Below, in pieces: positions 15,816 through 21,877 of a stretch of DNA of 24,756 nt. Numbering within the stretch: the first letter of the stretch is position 1; each line of letters begins with the position of its first letter. The DNA is taken from positions 1 to 24,756 of the forward strand of contig JASGDB010000003.1 in assembly GCA_049841315.1 (NCBI GenBank), given 5' to 3'. Origin of the DNA: JASGDB01 sp049841315 (GTDB taxonomy: Bacteria; Bacteroidota; Bacteroidia; Flavobacteriales; Weeksellaceae). The notes beneath the pieces are model-generated. The model was given only the letters and a program-made list of their open reading frames with translations. It had not been told where the DNA came from and searched no databases. The translations under genes were made by a program, and so were the position numbers.

Positions 15816-16161
15816 TGTCTATTATTTCTATTTTATTCTGTTGAACGAGATTGTAGAAATTTTTGAAAGCACTTTGTTTCAAATCATTTTCTAAAAGTTG
15901 AATATCTGTTTTTAACTCAGCATTTGATTTAATACCTATTTGATGGACAAATTCAACTTTATCTTTTTCATCAAAGAAATCATCATCTATTAATTTATAT
16001 AAATCGTCCAAAAAAGCAATTCTTTCATCTGATTGATAATTTGGTAAAAACTGCACCAAAAAACTTTCCAAATCTTTTTGTGGATTAGGAAGTTCGGCAA
16101 TATCAGTATTTCTAAAAAAATCGCCTGGGTGTTCTTTATATTTAAAATAGACCTTATTCAT
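15799..16161 (-). CDS. Uncharacterised 120-aa protein of the HNH cassette
   Basis: The product is acidic and mainly helical, with no signal peptide, membrane segment or motif I recognise. A Lys/Glu/Asp-rich region FDEKDKVEF lies near the middle. Its ATG overlaps the stop of the Vsr remnant in TAATG, and its own end overlaps the HNH gene by 17 nt, so it is read as part of one translationally coupled unit. It may be an accessory of the endonuclease or a relic of a larger restriction-modification gene. Confidence 0.6.
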   Translation of the reverse strand: MNKVYFKYKEHPGDFFRNTDIAELPNPQKDLESFLVQFLPNYQSDERIAFLDDLYKLIDDDFFDEKDKVEFVHQIGIKSNAELKTDIQLLENDLKQSAFKNFYNLVQQNKIEIIDNGKEQ

Positions 16162-16238
16162 TAAAAGTTCAGGTTTGTTCCTGTCGATTTGTTCGCCTGC
16201 ATATTTTTCCGTCTTTGTTCTTTGGTTAATTTGTCCAC
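16161..16238 (-). pseudogene. vsr: N-terminal remnant of a Vsr mismatch endonuclease
   Basis: A 25-codon frame with a GTG start encodes VDKLTKEQRRKNMQANKSTG and then ends. LTxEQRRKNMQAxKSxGT is the typical N-terminus of very-short-patch-repair endonuclease Vsr, which nicks T-G mismatches left by 5-methylcytosine deamination. The remaining ~115 residues, including the catalytic part, are missing. The stop TAA overlaps the ATG of the 120-aa gene (TAATG). Vsr normally travels with a cytosine methyltransferase, so this hints that a restriction-modification locus lost its middle here. Confidence 0.65.
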
Positions 16239-16278
16239 ATCACAAATATTGAAAATTTTAAAACATTATTTGTTTAGA

Positions 16279-16298
16279 TTCCTACGGAATGACAAAAC
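16279..16298. repeat. Small ATTCC/GGAAT palindrome at the sufC side of the cassette
   Basis: GATTCCTACGGAATGACAAA at 16279-16298 contains ATTCC-TAC-GGAAT, a 5-bp perfect hairpin. The motif is reminiscent of short dispersed repeats of flavobacterial genomes. It occurs once here, in the 80 nt between the sufC stop and the Vsr remnant, and may mark the edge of the insertion. Confidence 0.35.
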
Positions 16299-16318
16299 AA
16301 TACGAACTAAATTTCAAA

Positions 16319-17062
16319 TCAATTCAAAAGCCAATCATAACCCTTTTCCTCCAATTCCAAAGCAAGCGTTTTATCGCCTGTTTTGATAATTTTTCCGTCC
16401 GCCAAAACGTGAACAAAATCCGGCTGAATGTAATTCAAAAGCCGTTGGTAATGCGTAATCAGAAGAACGGCATTTCCTTCGTTTTTGAAGTGGTTTACGC
16501 CTTCGGAAACAATTCTCAGTGCGTCAATATCCAATCCGGAATCGGTTTCGTCCAGAATCGCGAGTTTCGGATTGAGCATCAGCATCTGGAAAATTTCGTT
16601 TCTCTTTTTCTCTCCACCCGAAAAACCTTCGTTCAGGGAACGGGAAAGGAAATCTTTCTTAATGCCCAATAATTCGGATTTTTCACGGATTTCCGCAAGC
16701 ATTTCTTTGGCAGGCATTTCTTCCAGACCGTTGGCTTTGCGGTTTTCGTTCATCGCCGCTTTGATGAAGTTCGTCACGGAAACGCCCGGAATCTCCACAG
16801 GATACTGGAACGACATAAAAATTCCTTTGTGTGCTCTTTCTTCGGGAGCATCTTCGGAAATATCTTCTCCCTCGAAAAGGATTTCACCTTCCGTAATTTC
16901 GTAATCTTCTTTCCCTGCAATCACTGATGAAAGCGTGGATTTTCCAGCTCCGTTCGGTCCCATTATCGCGTGAACTTCGCCCGGATTTATCTGTAAATTA
17001 ATTCCTTTCAGGATTTCTGCGCCGTCTTCTATTTTGGCGTGTAGGTTTTTGATTTTTAACAT
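16319..17062 (-). CDS. sufC: Fe-S cluster assembly ATPase SufC
   Basis: The 247-aa cytoplasmic ABC-type ATPase drives the SufBC2D scaffold. Walker A GPNGAGKST lies at 35-43. The ABC signature appears as the SufC-specific FSGGEKKRNE at 147-156. Walker B LAILDETDSGLD ends with D171 and E172, and the switch His is H204. It is intact and of normal length. Its neighbours are not sufB and sufD directly: upstream sits a GxxExxY gene with repeats (17095-17842) and downstream the nuclease/toxin cassette (13250-16238). Transcription probably still comes from the promoter before sufA. Confidence 0.96.
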   Translation of the reverse strand: MLKIKNLHAKIEDGAEILKGINLQINPGEVHAIMGPNGAGKSTLSSVIAGKEDYEITEGEILFEGEDISEDAPEERAHKGIFMSFQYPVEIPGVSVTNFIKAAMNENRKANGLEEMPAKEMLAEIREKSELLGIKKDFLSRSLNEGFSGGEKKRNEIFQMLMLNPKLAILDETDSGLDIDALRIVSEGVNHFKNEGNAVLLITHYQRLLNYIQPDFVHVLADGKIIKTGDKTLALELEEKGYDWLLN

Positions 17063-17094
17063 TTTATATGTTTATATATCTGATTTTATTTTTT

Positions 17095-17237
17095 AACGCA
17101 AAGTAAAACAAAGCGGTTTTACAATTATTCTGTTTTTAAGTTATACTAAGGCGTTTTACTTATTTAAAGAAATACGCAATTTAAAATCTCAGTATTACTT
17201 CCATAAGCGTTAGCAACTTTGTTTGCCTTTGCGTTTA
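17095..17237. mobile_element. MITE-like element copy 1 (downstream of GxxExxY gene)
   Basis: This 143-bp unit has terminal inverted repeats. AACGCAAAGTAAAACAAAG (17095-17113) matches the reverse complement of 17217-17235 at 17 of 19 positions. Its first 19 bases are identical to those of copy 2 (17662-17680), and 27 bases in the second half (17188-17214) are identical to 17753-17779. Both copies point the same way. No ORF is inside. Confidence 0.7.
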
Positions 17238-17248
17238 GATTTATTATC

Positions 17249-17629
17249 TTAATCTAATCCGTTTGCAATTCTCTTTATTCCGTTTTTAAATAATTGTGAG
17301 TTGAAATTCAGCAAAAGCCCCAATTTATAATTTCCCAATCTTAAATAATTTTTCAACTGTGCTGCGTGAAAACTATTTAAACTTTCTACCGATTTTATTT
17401 CTATCACAACTTTATTATTGATTAATAAGTCCATTTTAAAAGCCTTATCAATAAGCAACTCCTCATATTCAATAGACAAAAATTTCTGTCTTTCTACCAA
17501 AAGTCCGTTTTTTGTTAATTCATAAAACAGACATTCTTCATAAACACTTTCCAGCAGACCAATTCCTAATTTCCTGTGAACTTTTAGTCCGCAATCCACT
17601 ACAATTTTAGAAATTTCGTTTTCTGTCAT
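17249..17629 (-). CDS. GxxExxY protein (PDDEXK-like fold)
   Basis: The 126-aa protein carries the name-giving motif GLLESVY (G24, E27, Y30). A PDDEXK-like core follows, with D67 in FKMDLLI and E77-x-K79 in VVIEIKS. A typical C-terminal part, SFHAAQLKNYLRL and GLLLNF, completes the fold. The family is common and multi-copy in Bacteroidota, with no settled function; a nuclease activity is inferred from the fold. The gene sits between sufB/tlpA and sufC, and is bracketed closely by two direct copies of a small element with terminal inverted repeats (11 nt from one, 32 nt from the other). It appears intact. Confidence 0.88.
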   Translation of the reverse strand: MTENEISKIVVDCGLKVHRKLGIGLLESVYEECLFYELTKNGLLVERQKFLSIEYEELLIDKAFKMDLLINNKVVIEIKSVESLNSFHAAQLKNYLRLGNYKLGLLLNFNSQLFKNGIKRIANGLD

Positions 17630-17661
17630 CGTGTTGTTTTTTACTCAATTCTTTTTTTATA

Positions 17662-17842
17662 AACGCAAAGTAAAACAAAGTTTTCTTACAAGTATTGCGT
17701 TTTTAAAGATATACTAAGGCGTAAACTTATCAAAGAAATACAAAATTAAAACCTCAGTATTACTTCCATAAGCGTTAGCGGCTTTGTTTCTCTTAAAATA
17801 TTTTCACGCATTTCAAAAAAACTTTGTCTTGCTCTGCGTTTA
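17662..17842. mobile_element. MITE-like element copy 2 (upstream of GxxExxY gene)
   Basis: This 181-bp unit starts with the same 19 bases as copy 1. Its right end, CTTTGTCTTGCTCTGCGTT (17822-17840), is the inverted complement of its left end at 16 of 19 positions. It shares 27 identical bases with copy 1 (17753-17779) and is longer by an insertion of about 40 nt near its right end. It begins 3 nt past the TlpA-like gene's stop. Confidence 0.7.
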
Positions 17843-17845
17843 AAT

Positions 17846-18526
17846 TTACTGTAAAATTTCAAGAATGGCTTCAATTTCTTTTACATTGTAGGTAGAAACG
17901 TCTCCATTGGCAAATTTTACAACACCGTTTTTATCCAAAATCAAATTGGACGGATAAGCCGAAATATTTAATTCGTCAATTTGTTTTTTAGAGTCCAAAA
18001 TGTGTTTGAAATCGTATTTGTGTTTTTTCAAAAATTCGTCCATCGCTTTTTTGTTTTCAAAAGTGATGCTGATGAAATTCACTTTGTCGCCGTATTTTTC
18101 TTTCAGTTGATTCAAAATTGGAAGTTCCTCAATGCAAGGCGGACATCTCGTAAACCAAAAATTAATAATCGTGGGTTTTCCTTTAAAATGTTTTTTCGAG
18201 AAATTTTTACCTTTTTCATTGATGAATTTTTCAATCGGAAAGTGATTGTTTATCAACTTCCTAATCTCTCCATAAGGGTCTGTTCCGTCGGGAAGAAGTG
18301 CCACATTTTCTACTTTTACATATTTGATTACGGAATCTTTTTTGGTTTCGGTTTTTAAAATAAGTTCCTCGATTTTCCCTTGTTCAGCAATATTTTCCTT
18401 TACTTTTTGATAATCTTGTTCACTCATTGGTTTCTCTCCCAATATGCTGTAATAATTACTTTGAGCAAAGGCATTTGTGCTGAAAATAAGAAGCAATAAA
18501 ATGTATAAATTTAGTTTTATATTCAT
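17846..18526 (-). CDS. Secreted TlpA-like thiol-disulfide protein
   Basis: The 226-aa product has a signal peptide at residues 1-21 (hydrophobic core, then FAQS). A non-catalytic stretch of about 90 residues precedes a TlpA/ResA-type thioredoxin domain. The active site FTRCPPC has C128 and C131, and the cis-Pro is P192 in SAYPSNLIL. It should act in the periplasm, reducing or isomerising thiols. ATG at 18526 is chosen because it starts the signal peptide and leaves a 28-nt gap after sufB; the longer frame from 18610 overlaps sufB. An exported oxidoreductase within a cytosolic Fe-S operon is unexpected. Confidence 0.85.
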   Translation of the reverse strand: MNIKLNLYILLLLIFSTNAFAQSNYYSILGEKPMSEQDYQKVKENIAEQGKIEELILKTETKKDSVIKYVKVENVALLPDGTDPYGEIRKLINNHFPIEKFINEKGKNFSKKHFKGKPTIINFWFTRCPPCIEELPILNQLKEKYGDKVNFISITFENKKAMDEFLKKHKYDFKHILDSKKQIDELNISAYPSNLILDKNGVVKFANGDVSTYNVKEIEAILEILQ

Positions 18527-18554
18527 TGTCAATGATTTAATTTTTATTGAAAAA

Positions 18555-20003
18555 CTATCCAACTGAACCTTCCAGCGAAATCTCCAATAATTTCTGTGCT
18601 TCAATCGCAAACTCCATTGGAAGTTTATTCAGAACCTCTTTACTGAAACCATTGACAATCAAAGCGATTGCTCTTTCGGTATCGATTCCTCTTTGGTTAC
18701 AATAGAAAATCTGGTCTTCCCCGATTTTGGAAGTCGTGGCTTCGTGTTCCAGTTGTGCAGTCGGGTCTTTGATTTCGATGTATGGAAAAGTGTGTGCTCC
18801 ACATTCATTTCCCATTAACAGAGAATCGCACTGCGAAAAATTTCTTGCTCCTTTTGCGGACGGCATTACTTTTACCAGACCACGATATGAATTATTGGAT
18901 TTTCCGGCAGAAATCCCTTTGGAAATAATCGTTGAGCGTGTATTTTTCCCGATGTGAATCATCTTTGTTCCCGTATCGGCGTATTGGTGCATATTGGTTA
19001 CCGCAATCGAATAAAATTCTCCGATAGAATTATCGCCTTTCAAAATACAGGACGGATATTTCCACGTTACGGCAGAACCGGTTTCCACCTGTGTCCACGA
19101 GATTTTTGCGTTTTTCTCGCACATTCCCCTTTTCGTTACGAAATTGAAAACACCGCCTTTTCCGTTTTCATCACCGGGATACCAGTTTTGAACAGTGGAA
19201 TATTTGATTTCCGCATTGTCCATTGCAATCAGTTCCACAACGGCGGCGTGAAGCTGGTTTTCATCTCTCGACGGAGCGGTGCATCCTTCCAGATAGGAAA
19301 CATAACTTCCTTCGTCGGCAATCAGCAAAGTTCTTTCAAACTGTCCCGTTCCGGATTGGTTGATTCGGAAATAAGTGGAAAGTTCCATAGGACATCTCAC
19401 ACCTTTCGGAATGTAGCAGAAACTTCCGTCTGAAAATACCGCAGAATTAAGTGCTGCGTAGAAATTATCGCCTCGCGGAACGACTTTCCCGATGTATTTT
19501 TTTACCAAATCGGGGTGGTTTTTTATTGCTTCCGAAATGGAACAGAAAATAATTCCTTTTTCCGCCAGAGTTTCCTGAAAAGTGGTCTTTACGGAAACGG
19601 AATCCATTACAATATCTACTGCAACTCCTGACAAGCGTTTCTGTTCCTCGATATTGATTCCTAATTTTTCAAAGGTTTTCAAAAGTTCAGGGTCAACTTC
19701 GTCCAGACTTGCGAGTTCCGGTTTTGCTTTTGGAGCGGCGTAATATTTTATTGCCTGAAAATCAGGTTTTTCGTATTTGATATTTGCCCAATCCGGTTCT
19801 TCCATTTTTTGCCAGATTCGGAACGATTCCAATCGCCACTGCGTCATCCATTCCGGCTCTTCTTTCTTTGCCGAAATTGCACGAATGATGTCTTCATTCA
19901 GTCCGGTCGGAAAATCTTCGTATTCGATTTTCGTTTCCCACCCGAACTCGTATTTTTTATTTTCAAGGTCAACTTTTAAGTCTTCCTCTGTATATTTTGA
20001 CAT
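18555..20003 (-). CDS. sufB: Fe-S cluster assembly scaffold protein SufB
   Basis: The 482-aa SufB is the main scaffold subunit of the SufBC2D complex, where new Fe-S clusters form. Diagnostic stretches include YIPKGVRCPMELSTYFRIN, the core SYLEGCTAPSRDE, TVQNWYPGDENGKGGVFNF and QCDSLLMGNECGAHTFPYIE, and the C-terminal SKIGEDQIFYCNQRGI. The length is typical. The gene lies 5 nt after the sufA stop and is clearly co-transcribed with it. sufC, normally next, is displaced about 1.5 kb by the TlpA-like gene, the GxxExxY gene and its repeats. Confidence 0.97.
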   Translation of the reverse strand: MSKYTEEDLKVDLENKKYEFGWETKIEYEDFPTGLNEDIIRAISAKKEEPEWMTQWRLESFRIWQKMEEPDWANIKYEKPDFQAIKYYAAPKAKPELASLDEVDPELLKTFEKLGINIEEQKRLSGVAVDIVMDSVSVKTTFQETLAEKGIIFCSISEAIKNHPDLVKKYIGKVVPRGDNFYAALNSAVFSDGSFCYIPKGVRCPMELSTYFRINQSGTGQFERTLLIADEGSYVSYLEGCTAPSRDENQLHAAVVELIAMDNAEIKYSTVQNWYPGDENGKGGVFNFVTKRGMCEKNAKISWTQVETGSAVTWKYPSCILKGDNSIGEFYSIAVTNMHQYADTGTKMIHIGKNTRSTIISKGISAGKSNNSYRGLVKVMPSAKGARNFSQCDSLLMGNECGAHTFPYIEIKDPTAQLEHEATTSKIGEDQIFYCNQRGIDTERAIALIVNGFSKEVLNKLPMEFAIEAQKLLEISLEGSVG

Positions 20004-20008
20004 AATTT

Positions 20009-20338
20009 TTATAAACTAAAAGATTCTCCGCAGCCGCAGGTTCTCGCTGCGTTAGGGTTATTAAAAATAAAACCTTTCCCGTTCAGTCCGCCCGAATATT
20101 CCAATGTAGTTCCTGCAAGATAAAGGATAGATTTTTTATCAACGATGATTTTCACGCCGTTGTCTTCAAAAACCTGGTCGGTTTCGCCTTTCTGATTGTC
20201 AAATTTCAGCACGTATTCCAAACCGGAGCAGCCTCCTCTTTTTACGCCCACTCTTATATAGTCCGTCTCAGGATTGAAGCCGTCTTCCTTCATCAGGATT
20301 GCTGCTTTTTCTTTTGCATTATTACTAACTTTAATCAT
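20009..20338 (-). CDS. sufA: A-type Fe-S cluster carrier (SufA/IscA/HesB family)
   Basis: The 109-aa protein has the three conserved Cys ligands of A-type carriers: C37 in RGGCSGLEY, and C101 and C103 in TCGCGESF. It takes Fe-S clusters from the SufBCD scaffold to target proteins. It is the first gene of the operon, directly after a consensus promoter, and ends 5 nt before sufB. The symbol is by context; by sequence alone it could equally be named iscA or erpA. Confidence 0.92.
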   Translation of the reverse strand: MIKVSNNAKEKAAILMKEDGFNPETDYIRVGVKRGGCSGLEYVLKFDNQKGETDQVFEDNGVKIIVDKKSILYLAGTTLEYSGGLNGKGFIFNNPNAARTCGCGESFSL

Positions 20339-20366
20339 TGTTTTTATTTAGAATGATTTTAGTCTG

Positions 20367-20397
20367 CAAAAATACGATATAAAATCCGCAATCTCAA
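20367..20397 (-). promoter_or_regulatory. Promoter of the suf operon
   Basis: On the minus strand TATTTTTG (20374 to 20367) is an exact -7 box, with TTG (20397-20395) 20 nt upstream, as in the trpS promoter. The sufA ATG is 28 nt downstream of the -7 box. I saw no convincing operator (Fur or IscR type), but short sites could be missed. Confidence 0.75.
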
Positions 20398-20500
20398 ATT
20401 GATGGCATCTATTTTTGAGGTGAGGCTTTATAGATATTATTCATTTTCAACGGATTATTGATAAATTGTTAAATTATTCATAAAAATCCGAAATTTGAAT

Positions 20501-20508
20501 TAACTTTG
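20501..20508 (+). promoter_or_regulatory. -7 box of the GLPGLI gene
   Basis: TAACTTTG fits TAnnTTTG. No clear TTG lies at the ideal distance upstream. Transcription would start near 20514, which excludes the TTG codon at 20506 as translation start and supports ATG at 20560. Confidence 0.55.
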
Positions 20509-20559
20509 CTTCAAAAATTAAATCTATCTGTAAACAGAATCATTAAATCCATTTTTAAA

Positions 20560-21396
20560 ATGAAAAAATTATCGGCACTTATTCTTTTTCTGTCCGCAGG
20601 TATTCTGTGGGCACAAAATACGAGATTTATTTATCAGGTAACCACAACACCGGATTCCACCAACGCTGAAAGCAGAAAAACGGAACAGGCTTATCTGGAT
20701 ACTAATGGAAAAAAATCTTTTTTCTACGGAGAAAACCGCCTGAAAAGAGATTCCGTGATGGAGAGAATGTGGAATACTAAAAATTTCGATAGGTCTCAAA
20801 TGCAAAATTTCCGTTCCAATATCAATTATTCCGTCGAAAAAAATTTTGAAGAGCAAAATATCGTTTTCAAAGACAGAATCGGAAGAGACAACTATACCTA
20901 CACCGAAACCCAGCCGTTTTCGTGGAAAATTCTTCCCGAAACCGTAACCATCGGCGAATACAAAACCCAGAAAGCCGAAACCGAATACGGCGGAAGAAAA
21001 TGGACAGCGTGGTTTACAATGGATTTGCTGTATCAGGACGGACCGTACAAATTTTTCGGACTTCCCGGACTGATTGTAAAAATTCAGGATGAAAAAGGCG
21101 ATTACAGTTTCGATTTGATGCAGGTGAAAAAATTAGAAGAAATTCCTACTTTGCAGCAACGCGGACAAGACATCAAAATATCGAAAGATAAATTCCGGAA
21201 AACATACGCCACTTTTCAAAAAGACCCTGAAAGTTTTATGAATCAAAGCGGCGGAATGAGAGGAGGAGGTGGAGACGGCTCTCCTGCACCTCCATCATCA
21301 AGAGGCGGAAATGCAGACCCAAGCCGGATGAAAGAAATGAGAGAAAAAATGCAGAAAGAAATCAAAAGCAATAATAATCCTATCGAACTGAAGTAA
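20560..21396 (+). CDS. GLPGLI family protein
   Basis: The 278-aa exported protein has a signal peptide at residues 1-19 (MKKLSALILFLSAG, cut after WAQ). The family motif lies in KFFGLPGLIVKIQD near residue 172, after the typical WTAWFTMDLLYQDGPY. The C-terminal part is Gly/Ser/Pro-rich (MRGGGGDGSPAPPSSRGG) and then basic. GLPGLI proteins are common in Bacteroidota, are often encoded near TonB-dependent receptors, and have unknown function. ATG at 20560 is chosen because of the signal peptide and the promoter position. A terminator follows directly, so it is probably monocistronic. Confidence 0.88.
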   Translation: MKKLSALILFLSAGILWAQNTRFIYQVTTTPDSTNAESRKTEQAYLDTNGKKSFFYGENRLKRDSVMERMWNTKNFDRSQMQNFRSNINYSVEKNFEEQNIVFKDRIGRDNYTYTETQPFSWKILPETVTIGEYKTQKAETEYGGRKWTAWFTMDLLYQDGPYKFFGLPGLIVKIQDEKGDYSFDLMQVKKLEEIPTLQQRGQDIKISKDKFRKTYATFQKDPESFMNQSGGMRGGGGDGSPAPPSSRGGNADPSRMKEMREKMQKEIKSNNNPIELK

Positions 21397-21398
21397 AT

Positions 21399-21424
21399 AA
21401 AAACCTGTGCAACGCAGGTTTTTT
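21399..21424 (+). terminator. Intrinsic terminator after the GLPGLI gene
   Basis: AAAAACCTG (21399-21407) pairs with CAGGTTTTT (from 21415) around a 7-nt loop, followed by further T. It starts 2 nt after the stop codon. Confidence 0.75.
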
Positions 21425-21442
21425 CATTTGGCATCCGTTTCG

Positions 21443-21450
21443 TACCTTTG
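21443..21450 (+). promoter_or_regulatory. -7 box of the metal-receptor operon
   Basis: TACCTTTG is an exact TAnnTTTG box, followed by CATT and the GTG start at 21455. The -33 region is T-rich but lacks a TTG at ideal distance. The predicted transcription start falls on or next to the start codon. Confidence 0.6.
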
Positions 21451-21454
21451 CATT

Positions 21455-21805
21455 GTGAAAAAGAAAATTCACTTATTCTTTATTTTTGCATTTCTTGGAA
21501 TTTTCATAATTCCGAAGCAGAATTTTTATGCACATTCTTTAGCCGAAACTGAAAACTGCTGCAAAACAGGAAATGAAGAAAAAGACTGCTGCACGAAGAA
21601 TCATAATGATAAAAAAGACTGCAAAAACCATTCTTGCTGTGCTGTTCACACCTGTTGTTTTCCTGTGATTGCTTCTATCCGAGAAGATTTCTCACCTGAA
21701 ATCTCTTTCGTGGATTATAGTGCCGAGGAAAAATCTTTCGACTACAAAACTCCTTATTTTTCAAGCCGTTTAAAGGAAATCTGGCAACCTCCAAAAATAG
21801 GTTAA
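21455..21805 (+). CDS. Cys-rich exported protein, HYC_CC_PP-like
   Basis: The 116-aa product starts with a basic, strongly hydrophobic signal sequence (VKKKIHLFFIFAFLGIFI). A segment with nine Cys and several His follows (CCKTG, DCCTKNH, DCKNHSCC, HTCCFP), and the C-terminus reads EIWQPPKIG. The CC pairs and the final WQPP resemble the HYC_CC_PP family of Bacteroidota. The layout suggests a periplasmic or membrane-tethered metal-binding protein, probably for copper. GTG at 21455 is the only sensible start, since the longer frame from 21407 begins inside the terminator. The TonB receptor gene follows after 72 nt, likely in one operon. Confidence 0.65.
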   Translation: MKKKIHLFFIFAFLGIFIIPKQNFYAHSLAETENCCKTGNEEKDCCTKNHNDKKDCKNHSCCAVHTCCFPVIASIREDFSPEISFVDYSAEEKSFDYKTPYFSSRLKEIWQPPKIG

Positions 21806-21877
21806 TTCTTACTAATCAATCAGTTGCGGAGTTGCTTCTGATGTTCACTCTATTTAGAATTAACTAATTTTTTTACA

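Noticed and set aside
18527..18610. A longer TlpA-like frame starting inside sufB
   Set aside because: The added residues are the out-of-frame end of sufB, and the signal peptide clearly starts at 18526.
20506..20559. A TTG start extending the GLPGLI protein by 18 residues
   Set aside because: It lies within the -7 box itself, upstream of the expected transcription start, and the signal peptide begins at 20560.
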